Shown: positions 33,402 to 42,272 of the stretch, in pieces | How the letters are laid out: every line of letters begins with the position of its first letter | Numbering within the stretch: position 1 is the first letter of the stretch | Assembly: GCA_028873965.1 (NCBI GenBank) | Contig: JAPPMU010000056.1 | Coordinates: 53,680-117,679 of the forward strand | DNA: 64,000 nucleotides | Reading direction: 5' to 3' | From: Chloroflexota bacterium | GTDB taxonomy: Bacteria > Chloroflexota > Dehalococcoidia > Lucifugimonadales > UBA3495 | Position numbers and translations under genes: made by a program | Notes under the pieces: model-generated | What the model saw: the letters and a program-made list of their open reading frames with translations, nothing else | What the model was told of the DNA's origin: nothing | Database searches by the model: none

Positions 33402-33476
33402 TGGTGGGCCCGACAGGGTTCGAACCTGTGACCTGCCGATTATGAGTCGGATGCTCTTCCACTGAGCTACGTGCCC
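33402..33476 (-). tRNA. tRNA with anticodon CAT, copy B
   Basis: Identical to copy A over 75 nt, including CCA at 33402-33404 and the acceptor mismatch. It lies just downstream of the intact CoA-transferase gene (stop at 33541), which is probably the original locus; copy A carries only a fragment of that gene. Immediately after its CCA begins unrelated sequence leading into the RelE module. Confidence 0.88.
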
Positions 33477-33621
33477 CGGACGCATGGCGCGATGGTTGAT
33501 GCTGTGCCACGATTCAGGTTAGACCCCGACCGCCCAATCGTCAAATGCCCAGGCGTTGGCGGTATTCCTGGTCCCACGCGGCCAACTGGCGGCGCTCCAC
33601 CAGTTCCTGGGGGTCCAGGGT
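33402..33621. repeat. Direct repeat unit B, original locus
   Basis: Partner of 32259-32478. It spans tRNA copy B, the 64-bp spacer and the last 27 codons of the intact CoA-transferase gene. The 1143-bp offset unit contains only the RelE module besides the repeat itself. Confidence 0.9.
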
Positions 33622-34893
33622 GGGCGACGGCTCGCCGGTGGTGGGCACCTCGGTGATCACCGTGGCGTCGGCCCAGGCGGACACTTGCTCCGCCGGCTTG
33701 CCCAGCAGCGCCTCCAGCAGCGGCACGTTGTCCTGGCCGAACCTGGGAGCCGGCCCGCGCACCTCCAGCGGCGTCTTCGAGAGCTTGTAGGGGCGGCCCA
33801 TGATGATGCGCGTGCCCATGTCCCGCTCCGGCGGAAATTCCACCCGCTCCAGGAAGTTGCGGCTGCGGTAGTGCGGATCGAAGTGGACGTCCTTGCCGTT
33901 GAGCACGGGGCCGGAGGCGATGCCCTTGCCTTGCAGCGCGTGCATCATCTCGTACTTGTCGTGATGCCTGGTCCACTGCCCGATGGCCTCGTCGATCTCA
34001 TCGTGGTCCTGCTGACGGCCGGCCAGCGTGGCGAATCTTTTGTCGGACGCCAGGTCGTCCCGCTCCATCAAGCGACACAGTGCGAGCCACTGCTCGTTGT
34101 CGGCCACGGACAGCGTGATCCATTCGTCGTCGCCGGCAGCGGGATAGGCCCCCTGGGGCGCGCGGTTGGGATGGCGGTTGCCGATGCGCTCGCCCTCCCG
34201 ACCGTTGGCGATGGCGTCCATCAGGTACTCCGACAGGAACATGACGCCGGCCTGGTACATGCCGATGTCCACCCACAGGCCCTTGCCCGTGCGGTTCCGG
34301 TAGCGCAGCGCCGACCCGATGGCCAGCATCGCGCTCCAGGTGGACAGGAAATCGACGAAGGAGCGCCCGGCCTTGGACGGCTCGTCGCCCGGGTAGCCGG
34401 TGATCCAGCAGTGGCCGTGGGTGCCTTCCTGGGTGGTGGCCTGGGCCGGATAGGACGAGTAGGGGCCGTCGCCGTGGCCGTAGCCCGTGTTGGACACCAT
34501 GATGATGTCGGGGCGCAGCTTGCGCAGGTTGGGGTAGTCCAGGTTCCAGCGGCGCATGACCCGGGGCGTGAAGTTCTCCATGACGACGTCGCTGACCATC
34601 ACCAGCTCGCTGAATATCTGGCGGCCCTCTTCCTGGGCCATGTCCAGCACCATGGAACGCTTGCCGCGATTGAGCAACTGGTAGGTGCTTGGCCGGTTCC
34701 ACCAGTCCTCACCGGGGTCGTTGTCGGGGAAAGTGCCGTAGAGCCCGCCACCGCGCGTTATGTCCGGTCGGCCCGGCCCCTCGATCTTGATGACCTCGGC
34801 GCCCAGATCGGCAAGCTGCCCGCCGGTGTAGGGCAGCGCGAAGACATAGGTGGAGTCCAGAACTCGGATCCCTTCCAGCGGCAAACCGGCCAT
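33541..34893 (-). CDS. CaiB/BaiF-type (class III) CoA transferase 1
   Basis: 450 aa from the ATG at 34893. The family pattern PLEGIRVLDSTYVFALPYTGGQLADLGAEVIKIE opens the protein (an Asp follows later, in RNRTGKGLWVDIGMYQ, as the usual catalytic-Asp region GQ-x-VDVS). Class III enzymes move CoA between acyl groups through an aspartyl-CoA intermediate. The frame remains open into the upstream gene, but the conserved N-terminus fixes the start. It is co-directional with a second family III gene 32 nt upstream, suggesting a two-subunit enzyme or paired steps. Confidence 0.9.
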   Translation of the reverse strand: MAGLPLEGIRVLDSTYVFALPYTGGQLADLGAEVIKIEGPGRPDITRGGGLYGTFPDNDPGEDWWNRPSTYQLLNRGKRSMVLDMAQEEGRQIFSELVMVSDVVMENFTPRVMRRWNLDYPNLRKLRPDIIMVSNTGYGHGDGPYSSYPAQATTQEGTHGHCWITGYPGDEPSKAGRSFVDFLSTWSAMLAIGSALRYRNRTGKGLWVDIGMYQAGVMFLSEYLMDAIANGREGERIGNRHPNRAPQGAYPAAGDDEWITLSVADNEQWLALCRLMERDDLASDKRFATLAGRQQDHDEIDEAIGQWTRHHDKYEMMHALQGKGIASGPVLNGKDVHFDPHYRSRNFLERVEFPPERDMGTRIIMGRPYKLSKTPLEVRGPAPRFGQDNVPLLEALLGKPAEQVSAWADATVITEVPTTGEPSPTLDPQELVERRQLAAWDQEYRQRLGI

Positions 34894-34925
34894 AGGTGAC
34901 TTGCTCCCTGCATCTGTGTTGACGC

Positions 34926-36116
34926 CTAGATGACGTCCAGCTGCCGCATCAATGACAGCGTCTCCCGGTTGTAACCCAGGCCATCGACGAAGATCTCCTC
35001 GTTGTGCTGCCCCAGGGTCGGCGCCGCCATGCGCAACTGGTATCCGGCCGGCGTCATGCGGAACAGCTCGGCCGGCACCTTGATGCGGCCGATGACGGGG
35101 TGATCCGTCTCCCGATAGAATTCCCTGGATTCGAGCTGCGGGCAGTCGGCCAGTTCCGTGGGCGTCTGCACCAGGCCGAAGAGCATACGCTTCTCCGCCG
35201 CCGCCGGGAACAGTTCCCACTTCTCCCGGTCCTTGATGGCGTCGAGCACCACCTGGTCCATGGCCGGGCCGTTGCGGACGCGCTGGGCCCGGTCGGCGAA
35301 CCTGGGTTCCAGCAACTCGGGCGCGCGGAAGAAGTCGGCGATGTCGTCCCACGTAGCGCCGCCGCCGGCCTGCACGATGATCCATCCGTCCTTGCACGGC
35401 ATGGGGTTTTCCCACATGGTGCCGGGGGCGCGCCGCACTTGCACGCCGCCGATGAACGGGTAGATGGTCTGGGTCGCCATCATGGTGGAGGCCACGCACT
35501 CGGTGATGGACACGTCCACATGCTGGCCGACGCCGTGCCTATCCTGCGCGAACAGCGCCATTGCCGTGGCTCCGGCGCCGAACAGACCACCCTGGTACTG
35601 GGCCTGGAACCCGCCGTGCTTGAGGGGCGGACGACCCTGCACGCCGCTGATGCCCATCACCATGCCCATGGCGTAGGAGACGATTTCCTCGCCGGCGTAC
35701 TGGCTGTAGGGACCGGTCTGGCCGAAGGGGGTGATCGAGGTCATCACCAGGTTGGGGTTGATCGCCGACAGGGCATCGTAGCCGATGCCGAGGTCGCCCA
35801 GGTGGCCGGGGCGGTTGCTCTCGATAACCAGGTCGACGTGGGGCACGAGTTCCTTGAGGATGCGCCGGCCGGCGCCGGTCTCCAGGTTGAGGGTAATACC
35901 CTTCTTGTTGAGGTTGAGGATCAGGAAGAATAGGCTCTTTTCCGGGTGGGGATCATCGTGATAGTAGGGACCCACGCGCCGCATGGCCGAGCCGCCGGGC
36001 GGTTCGACCTTGAGCACGTCGGCCCCGTAATCCGCCAGCAGCCGCGCGCAAAAAGACCCGGCGATATCCTCGCTCAGGTCCAGCACCTTGATTCCGCTCA
36101 ACGGCGCGTCAAACAT
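34926..36116 (-). CDS. CaiB/BaiF-type (class III) CoA transferase 2
   Basis: 396 aa from the ATG at 36116. The opening PLSGIKVLDLSEDIAGSFC and LLADYGADVLKVEPPGGSAMR are typical, followed by NLNKKGITLNL, NRPGHLGDLGIGYD and HGVGQHVDVSITEC with the catalytic Asp. The N-terminus VxxLDLS is intact. Substrates are unknown; such genes abound in SAR202-like organisms where they activate carboxylic acids. The divergent restriction operon starts 123 bp away. Confidence 0.92.
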   Translation of the reverse strand: MFDAPLSGIKVLDLSEDIAGSFCARLLADYGADVLKVEPPGGSAMRRVGPYYHDDPHPEKSLFFLILNLNKKGITLNLETGAGRRILKELVPHVDLVIESNRPGHLGDLGIGYDALSAINPNLVMTSITPFGQTGPYSQYAGEEIVSYAMGMVMGISGVQGRPPLKHGGFQAQYQGGLFGAGATAMALFAQDRHGVGQHVDVSITECVASTMMATQTIYPFIGGVQVRRAPGTMWENPMPCKDGWIIVQAGGGATWDDIADFFRAPELLEPRFADRAQRVRNGPAMDQVVLDAIKDREKWELFPAAAEKRMLFGLVQTPTELADCPQLESREFYRETDHPVIGRIKVPAELFRMTPAGYQLRMAAPTLGQHNEEIFVDGLGYNRETLSLMRQLDVI

Positions 36117-36239
36117 GGCGGCGATTTTATCCCAAGCGGGCGACGGCGGCAATTTGCCCGCCGGCCCCGTCCAGCCGATCCCGAATGCTACAATCAAAGC
36201 GACCGCCATCCTCCGGGAAAAAGCGCCAAGGGTAAAGCA

Positions 36240-38480
36240 GTGTCACCTGAACAGAGAGCGCGAGAACAGATTACCCGGATGATTGAGATAGCCGGTTGGT
36301 CTTACCGCGAGGAAGCGCCGGCGAGACGCCGAAACGGAGCCGGGTTCGCGGACTATATGCTTTTCGACGACGCCGGAACCGCAGTTGCGCTGCTCGAAGC
36401 CAAATCCGCCGACAAGCACCCTCTGATTGGCAAGGAACAGGCCCGGGAGTACGGCGTTAGCCTCGGTGTCAGCCACGTAATCCTGTCTAACGGAGGGCTG
36501 CATTATGCGTGGGATACTCGGGCCGGCGACCCCAAGCGGGTTCTGGCCCTGCCCTCTCCCGCTGAGCTGATTAATCTGCAAAGCCGCCCACCCAGAGACC
36601 GTTCCCGATTGTGGACTACCGACGTAAAGCCTGACTATCTCAAAACAGTGGCGGAATCAGATATCGAGATGCGCCGCTACCAGGTTGCCGCCATCAACGC
36701 TATTCAACAGCAAGCCCAGGCGGGCGATACGGCTTTTCTGCTGGAAATGGCAACCGGAACCGGCAAAACCACCGTTGCCGCCGCCCTGTGCTTCCTGTAC
36801 CTGAACACCGGCAACGCCCGGCGCATCCTGTTCCTCGTTGACCGCATCGAACTCCGGCAGCAGGCCGTAGCCGGGATTAACGCAGCCCTGAATGAGCAGT
36901 ACGTCGTGCGCGCCTACAGCGGTGATCCGGCCTACGATTGGGAGCGAATCCACGTCACCGTCACCACCGTCCAGTCTATCGATGCCCTGATGCGCGATGG
37001 CCAATCCATACCTGCTGACCAGTTCGACTTGATTATCGCCGACGAAGCCCACCGCTGCATCAGCGGCCCGAACCACCGCCGGCTGTTTGAGCAGTTCCAC
37101 GCCGAGAAAATCGGGCTTACGGCTACCCCTCGAACCTTCGTCAACAACGCCGTTGCCGAGGATGACGACTCGCCGGCAGCCCAGGAACAGCGCGCCCTCC
37201 GCGATACTTACCTGGCCTTCGGCTTGCCGCCCGGCGAACCGACCTACGCCTACACCATCGCCCAGGGCGTCCAGGACGGCTACCTGGTCGGCCCCACCGC
37301 CGTGGACGTGCGCACCGAGGTTACCCGGCAGCTGATGTCCGACGAAGGCTATCAGGTCACCATAGCGGACTACGAGACCTCCGGCGGCGACCTTGACCTC
37401 GCGTACCACGCCGGCGACTTCGCCAGAACCTTCCTCTCTCCGGGCACCAACGCCGAATTCGCCCGCGTGTACCTGGAAGAAGCCTTGCGGGAACCGGAAA
37501 CTGACCTCATCGGCAAGGGCATCATCTACGCCGTGAACCAGCGCCACGCCGCCGCTCTCACTCAGGCTCTCAACGAAGCGGCGTCCGCCCGTTGGACCGG
37601 CGCTTACAACTCCGACTTCGCCGTGCAGGTCACGTCCCACGTGTACGACGCCAACATTTTCGGGGAGCAGTTCAAGCACAACTCACTCAGCGGGCAGCAC
37701 CCGGAAGTGCCCGGCTGCGCCACGTCCAAAACCCGGGTCTGCGTTACCGTAGCCATGATGACTACCGGATTCGATTGCCCCGACCTGCTCAACATCGGCG
37801 TGTGTCGGCCCATCAAGTCGCCCGTTGATTTCACGCAAATCAAGGGCCGCGGCACCCGCCGGTATGACTTTCGCAACAACTACACCGACCCCCGGGTTCG
37901 GGAACAACTGGCCCCGCGTCCCAAAGAGAAGTTCAAGATTATTGACTTCTTCGGCGTGTGCGAATACCACCACGAAACCGATTACTATGAACCGCGCATC
38001 TCCGTCCCAACTTCCAAACCTGCCGATGGCGACGACGGGACGGACGGCTCACTCTCGGAATCCGGCGCGCCCATAGGCAAAGGCGTCTTCGTCCGCTACG
38101 GCGCCGACCAGACCGAAACCGCAATCCAGTTGACCTTCGAGACCGACAGCCGGCGCATCGCAGACCGGCAGCCTCTTCACAACCTGCGCGCCGAGCTTCG
38201 TCAACGGCTGGAGGCAACCAATCAGGTCGTGGCCGACGCCTTCAGCCAGTACCTGGAACAATATCCGGTTGCCGGTGACCGTTTGGAAAACGTCGTCGCC
38301 TTATTCGAGGCTTACTCCACTGACCAGGCTGCGCGCGACGCCATCGACAAAGGACGATTTGCCGCGTTGACCGGAACCACCCTGCCGCTGGCGCAATACA
38401 TCGCCGTACCCGACGAGCACCGGGAGCGGATACCGGGCTACGTGCGGGCGCACCTGTTGGATGGGGAGCAGGCGGCTTAG
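36240..38480 (+). CDS. hsdR: Type I restriction endonuclease subunit R
   Basis: 746 aa, a short HsdR. An N-terminal nuclease domain has the D...E-x-K pattern (YMLFDD, then ALLEAKS near residue 58). The helicase has Walker A MATGTGKT near residue 170, DEAH-type IIADEAHR near 264, LTATP and FDCPDLLN. It translocates DNA and cuts remotely when HsdMS finds unmodified sites. I start at GTG 36240, because the frame upstream runs through the divergent CoA-transferase and a TACAAT promoter element at 36188-36193. The hsdM-S gene follows after 12 nt. Confidence 0.92.
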   Translation: MSPEQRAREQITRMIEIAGWSYREEAPARRRNGAGFADYMLFDDAGTAVALLEAKSADKHPLIGKEQAREYGVSLGVSHVILSNGGLHYAWDTRAGDPKRVLALPSPAELINLQSRPPRDRSRLWTTDVKPDYLKTVAESDIEMRRYQVAAINAIQQQAQAGDTAFLLEMATGTGKTTVAAALCFLYLNTGNARRILFLVDRIELRQQAVAGINAALNEQYVVRAYSGDPAYDWERIHVTVTTVQSIDALMRDGQSIPADQFDLIIADEAHRCISGPNHRRLFEQFHAEKIGLTATPRTFVNNAVAEDDDSPAAQEQRALRDTYLAFGLPPGEPTYAYTIAQGVQDGYLVGPTAVDVRTEVTRQLMSDEGYQVTIADYETSGGDLDLAYHAGDFARTFLSPGTNAEFARVYLEEALREPETDLIGKGIIYAVNQRHAAALTQALNEAASARWTGAYNSDFAVQVTSHVYDANIFGEQFKHNSLSGQHPEVPGCATSKTRVCVTVAMMTTGFDCPDLLNIGVCRPIKSPVDFTQIKGRGTRRYDFRNNYTDPRVREQLAPRPKEKFKIIDFFGVCEYHHETDYYEPRISVPTSKPADGDDGTDGSLSESGAPIGKGVFVRYGADQTETAIQLTFETDSRRIADRQPLHNLRAELRQRLEATNQVVADAFSQYLEQYPVAGDRLENVVALFEAYSTDQAARDAIDKGRFAALTGTTLPLAQYIAVPDEHRERIPGYVRAHLLDGEQAA

Positions 38481-38492
38481 CCGGGATAAATC

Positions 38493-40415
38493 ATGGAAGT
38501 CCAGGAAGTCAAGAACATCGTCGGCACCGCTCGCGACCTGCTGGTGGGCAAGGTGCCCCTGCCCGTGGACCAGTGCCAGGAAATCACCCGGGCCCTGATT
38601 TACAAGTTCCTCAGCGCCGAGGATGCTGCGAGCATGTCCCTGGGCGGCGAAGCGAGTTATTTCACCGGCCAACACGCCGAATGCCGCTGGGACCGCCTGA
38701 TGAGCCCGGAGCGGACCGCCAACAACGTGGACCGTCTGTACCGGGAGGGCATGGCCCGGCTGGGCCAGGCCGACGTCATGCCGGCCGTTCGCACCATCTA
38801 CCAGGACGCCTACATCCCCTACAACGACCCCATCATCCTGCGCGATTTCCTGCGCGCCATCGACCGCTTTGACACCGCCGATACCGAGAAAATCGGCGAC
38901 GCCTACGAAATGCTGCTGCAAGACCTGGGCGCGCAGGCATCGGCGGGGCAGTTCCGCACCCCGCGGCACATCATCGACTTCATTGTTGCCATAATCGACC
39001 CGCAGAAGCACGAGACCATCCTGGACCCGGCCTGCGGCACCGGCGGGTTCCTGGCCTCGGCGTGGGAATATATCAACCGGGCCGGCCGCCTCTCCGCCGC
39101 GGACCGGGGGAACCTGGCCCGCAACCTGGTGGGCTACGACATCTCCCCCACCATGGAGATGCTGTCCACCGTCAACCTCTTCCTGCACCACCGGCAGCAG
39201 CCCAGCGTCAGCGTGTACGACACCCTGACCAGCGAAGAACGCTGGAACGACCACTACGACGTCATCCTCGCCAACCCCCCGTTCATGTCGCCCAAAGGCG
39301 GCATCCGGCCTCATGGCCGCTTTTTCAGCAGGAGCAAACGCTCCGAAGTGCTGTTTGTGGATTACATCATGGGCCACCTGAACGATAGCGGCCGGGCCGG
39401 CATCATCGTGCCGGAGGGCGTCATCTTCCAGAGCCAGCGGGCCCACACCCAACTGCGCCGTCTGCTGGTGGAGACTGCGCTGGTCGCCGTCATCTCCCTG
39501 CCCGGCGGGGTGTTCAACCCCTACAGCGGCGTGAAGACATCCATCCTGATACTGGACAAGGCGCTGGCGCCGAAAACGCGCAACGTGGCGTTCTTCAAGG
39601 TCGAAAACGACGGCTACGACCTGGGCGCCCAGCGCCGGCCCATTGGCCAGGACGACCTGCCCGCCGTGGCCGACGAAATCAACGAGTACCTACGGCGGTT
39701 GCGCGCCGGCGAGCCCCTGGACGACTTCGCCCCGCAGAAGGGCCTGCTGGCGACGAAAGCGCGGGTCGCGGAGGACGGTGAGTACAACCTGAGCGGGGAA
39801 CGGTACAGGTCGATAACAGAGAATACATCTCAGTACCCCACGGTAAAACTCGGAGAGCCGGGGCTATTTGCAATTGTCAGCGGAGGGACTCCGAAATCTG
39901 ACGAGCCGCAGTATTGGGACGGCGATATTCCGTGGATAACTTTGGTTGATCTACCTGCCGATGACTTCATCAGCGAAATCAAAACGACTGAACGCACCAT
40001 CACTGACGCCGGATTAGCTCGCTCGGCTGCCAAAATCATCCCGGCCGATTCGGTGGTTGTATCGTCCAGAGCGACCATCGGCCGCGTCGGAATCAACCGC
40101 ATTCCTCTGGCAACCAACCAGGGGTTTAAGAACATCGTCATCGAGGACACCAGCCGGGCGATGGCGGAATACGTGGCGCTGGCAGTTACCAAGTTAGTGC
40201 CAGAAATGCAGGCGAAAGCCAGTGGCGCCACCTACAAGGAAATCACAAAGACAAAGTTCGCCGACTTGGAAATCCCTCTGCCGCCGCTGGAGGTGCAGCG
40301 GGAGATTGTTGCCGAGATTGAAGGCTACCAGCGGGTGATTGGCGAGGCGTATAGACTGATTGAGCAGACAGAGCGGGAGATTATGACGGCCATCACGAGA
40401 GTGTGGGATAGTTAG
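38493..40415 (+). CDS. hsdM: Fused type I methylase and specificity subunit (HsdM-HsdS)
   Basis: 640 aa. The N6-adenine methylase part (about 1-440) has the SAM motif DPACGTGGF at 178-186 and the catalytic NPPF at 261-264. Residues about 450-600 form one target recognition domain (SGGTPKSDEPQYWDGDIPWITL to LATNQGFKNI). The protein ends in a single coiled coil with LPPLEVQREIVAEIEG. Having only one TRD implies that two fused subunits dimerise to read a symmetric or two-part site. It continues the hsdR operon. The tail differs from the three hsdS-tail remnants downstream. Confidence 0.92.
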   Translation: MEVQEVKNIVGTARDLLVGKVPLPVDQCQEITRALIYKFLSAEDAASMSLGGEASYFTGQHAECRWDRLMSPERTANNVDRLYREGMARLGQADVMPAVRTIYQDAYIPYNDPIILRDFLRAIDRFDTADTEKIGDAYEMLLQDLGAQASAGQFRTPRHIIDFIVAIIDPQKHETILDPACGTGGFLASAWEYINRAGRLSAADRGNLARNLVGYDISPTMEMLSTVNLFLHHRQQPSVSVYDTLTSEERWNDHYDVILANPPFMSPKGGIRPHGRFFSRSKRSEVLFVDYIMGHLNDSGRAGIIVPEGVIFQSQRAHTQLRRLLVETALVAVISLPGGVFNPYSGVKTSILILDKALAPKTRNVAFFKVENDGYDLGAQRRPIGQDDLPAVADEINEYLRRLRAGEPLDDFAPQKGLLATKARVAEDGEYNLSGERYRSITENTSQYPTVKLGEPGLFAIVSGGTPKSDEPQYWDGDIPWITLVDLPADDFISEIKTTERTITDAGLARSAAKIIPADSVVVSSRATIGRVGINRIPLATNQGFKNIVIEDTSRAMAEYVALAVTKLVPEMQAKASGATYKEITKTKFADLEIPLPPLEVQREIVAEIEGYQRVIGEAYRLIEQTEREIMTAITRVWDS

Positions 40416-40434
40416 ACGTCAAAGGGAATTTGCG

Positions 40435-40920
40435 ATGTTCACTACTACCAACGTAGTAAAGGGGTTTCTTCTGTTGATGAGTGCTGTATGGCTCATAGCT
40501 GCGTTCATCAATCCATTCTGCTGGATGAGTGGTATTCCGCAAGGATACGGTTGTAGCGTAGGTTTGCCTGTTTACGTGGGTCAAGCCGAAGCCTACCAAC
40601 TTGGCGGCGTGTCATTGCTCGTAGCGGTGCTGATTGAACAGGCCAAACGCACTGGTTGGTGGACAAGCTTCGCCATATGCGTCGCGCACCTAGCCATTGC
40701 TGCCGGTCTAGTAGTGAGTCTGATGTACGCCAACCCTCACTTGAGCAAGCTGCAAATGGGGATAACTATCCCGATGTTGGTAAGCACGCTGGTGCTACTC
40801 TATAAATCTGGCACACCTGAAAGGCCAACCATTCAGGAACGAAACCGTGCTTTAGACGTGACATTATCAGTGTATAGAGCGCTAAAGCAATCAACGGACC
40901 GCCATCATCGCCGAGATTGA
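40435..40920 (+). CDS. Four-helix membrane protein behind hsdMS, unrecognised
   Basis: 161 aa with four predicted membrane helices (about residues 7-27, 52-68, 78-100 and 106-124) and a basic tail. AAAGGGA lies 9-15 nt before the ATG. No family is recognised. It starts 19 nt after hsdMS in the same direction. Its end overlaps the first hsdS-tail remnant in another frame, so the natural stop may have been displaced by that junction. It could be a membrane-acting accessory of the defence operon or just cassette cargo. Confidence 0.6.
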   Translation: MFTTTNVVKGFLLLMSAVWLIAAFINPFCWMSGIPQGYGCSVGLPVYVGQAEAYQLGGVSLLVAVLIEQAKRTGWWTSFAICVAHLAIAAGLVVSLMYANPHLSKLQMGITIPMLVSTLVLLYKSGTPERPTIQERNRALDVTLSVYRALKQSTDRHHRRD

Positions 40921-41011
40921 TGCGGAGCGGGCGTTGGTGTCGGCCAACCGTGAGTTGGTGGAACGGATGGAGCGGCGCATCCGGGACGCCATTGCGAGGG
41001 TATGGGGATGA
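40893..41011 (+). pseudogene. hsdS 3'-end remnant 1
   Basis: The frame reads AIIAEIDAERALVSANREL, then VERMERRIRDAIARVWG and a TGA at 41009-41011. This is the final coiled coil of a type I specificity subunit without its recognition domain. DNA identity to remnants 2 and 3 is roughly 85-90 percent over about 95 bp, higher than to the end of the intact fused gene. It directly precedes a hairpin terminator. Confidence 0.85.
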
Positions 41012-41032
41012 GCGCTTCGGCCACGAAGCGCT
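41011..41032 (+). terminator. Hairpin after hsdS remnant 1
   Basis: AGCGCTTCG (41011-41019) pairs with CGAAGCGCT (41024-41032) over nine perfect pairs. It begins at the last base of the remnant's stop codon, which fits an original terminator of an hsdRMS operon. A short TTTG follows. Confidence 0.65.
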
Positions 41033-41130
41033 GATTTGTACCGGCGACTGGGTGGTGCTAGGATGGGCATGTGGCAAAGCATGCGTCATCATGGAGGCAT
41101 GATACGGACACCGTCAAACAAGGTGCAGGT

Positions 41131-41817
41131 ATGAATGACCAGCAGAAAGAACGTTTGAAAGCATTGGCAGAATTCATTGAAACTACTCGGCACCCTCTGA
41201 CGTCGGGGATTTGGCTGCACACCAGGCCTTACCGGCCCGGTATTGAATACGGGTTCAGCATACTCGGTCTGGTGTGCCTGGCTCATGAGGCTCTCACCGG
41301 CAACGGACGATGGATTCTTTCAAATCCCAACGCGCCGGAATTGCCGGACTACCTTTCGGAAGGCGAGTTCACTGACCGGCTGCTCCCGGAATCGGTAGTC
41401 GAATACTTCGGGTTCCGGGACAATGCTGGCAGCTTTCACGCCGGAGATTTGCCCGCGGAGCTCAAGCGTCGTATGTACCGGACGAAGAAAACTGCCACAT
41501 CGTCGTTGTTTGCAGTTGGTCTGGAATATCCCAAACGGCGCCGTGAAATTGCGACGGGAGTCATCAGGGCCATGCCGCCAAGCTTGTTGAAGAGAAAACC
41601 GTCCGAGATATCCAGATTTCCCATCAGGCTACCACCCAGGCCGGTCGCGGAGACCCCGGGAGAAATAAAGGCTCTTGAACCTGACCGAGCCAAGTTCCGC
41701 GTCGTTCCCAATCATAGCGAGTTGGCGCCCGGCATGGATGATCCCAAAGCCCTCAAACAACTGCTGGATGATGAGGACGTCGAGCGCTACCTGCGGCTTC
41801 GAGAAAGGGGAAAATGA
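41131..41817 (+). CDS. Phage-like N-domain fused to a VapB-like antitoxin tail
   Basis: 228 aa. Residues about 8-110 carry SGIWLHTRPYRPG and FSILGLVCLAHEAL, followed by LLPESVVEYFGF. This recalls phage-associated proteins of unknown function with the pattern S-G-x-Y...C-C-L-G-V-L-C...L-P. Residues 187-228 (KFRVVPNHSELAPGMDDPKA, then KQLLDDEDVERYL) match the C-terminal end of ribbon-helix-helix VapB antitoxins, including the G-(M/L)-D pattern. The stop overlaps the PIN toxin by 4 nt (ATGA). This is probably an antitoxin whose DNA-binding part was swapped for another domain. Confidence 0.75.
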   Translation: MNDQQKERLKALAEFIETTRHPLTSGIWLHTRPYRPGIEYGFSILGLVCLAHEALTGNGRWILSNPNAPELPDYLSEGEFTDRLLPESVVEYFGFRDNAGSFHAGDLPAELKRRMYRTKKTATSSLFAVGLEYPKRRREIATGVIRAMPPSLLKRKPSEISRFPIRLPPRPVAETPGEIKALEPDRAKFRVVPNHSELAPGMDDPKALKQLLDDEDVERYLRLRERGK

Positions 41818-42272
41818 TCGTTCCCGACCTCAACCTGCTGATTTATGCTTACAACGACGGCGCGCCGCAGCACGTTAACGCTCGCAATTGGTGGGAAACA
41901 TTGTTGCGTGGTGAAGAAACCGTCGGCCTACCCTGGATAGTAACTACCGGATTCGTTCGCCTGATGGCCAACCATAGCTTTGTGTCGTCACCGTTGTCGC
42001 CACCTGATGCAGCGGACATTGTGAGAAATTGGTTTCTCTATCCCCATATCATTTCACTCAACCCCGGGAATGACCACCTGCGGTATTTTCGACAGAATCT
42101 GGAGGTTCCAGGCAGCGGGCCTAATCTGGTGACCGACGCCCACATTGCCGCGCTGGCAATGGAACAAGATGCCGAAGTACATACTTACAACAGTTCGGAT
42201 TTTGCCCGATTTACTGACCTTGGCCTGCGTTGGCGCAATCCCCTGCGGGAGGACCGCTTGGAACGCGAGTAA
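41814..42272 (+). CDS. VapC-type PIN-domain toxin
   Basis: 152 aa. PIN motifs are MIVPDLNLLIYAYN at the start (Asp5), the central GLPWIVTTGFVRL and the end LVTDAHIAALAMEQDAEVHTYNSSDFARF. This is the VapC subgroup that pairs with short VapB antitoxins and cleaves tRNA or rRNA. The usual Thr-x-Asp-x-Asp-Phe end reads YNSSDF, so one acidic residue may be altered. It is coupled to the fused antitoxin by a 4-nt overlap. Confidence 0.88.
   Translation: MIVPDLNLLIYAYNDGAPQHVNARNWWETLLRGEETVGLPWIVTTGFVRLMANHSFVSSPLSPPDAADIVRNWFLYPHIISLNPGNDHLRYFRQNLEVPGSGPNLVTDAHIAALAMEQDAEVHTYNSSDFARFTDLGLRWRNPLREDRLERE

Noticed and set aside
34894..35499. Upstream extension of the first CoA-transferase frame
   Set aside because: It runs through the second CoA-transferase gene in another frame and lacks protein-like pattern; the family N-terminus begins at 34893.
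35946..36239. Upstream extension of the hsdR frame by 98 codons
   Set aside because: It overlaps the divergent CoA-transferase start and a likely promoter; HsdR homology begins at the GTG at 36240.
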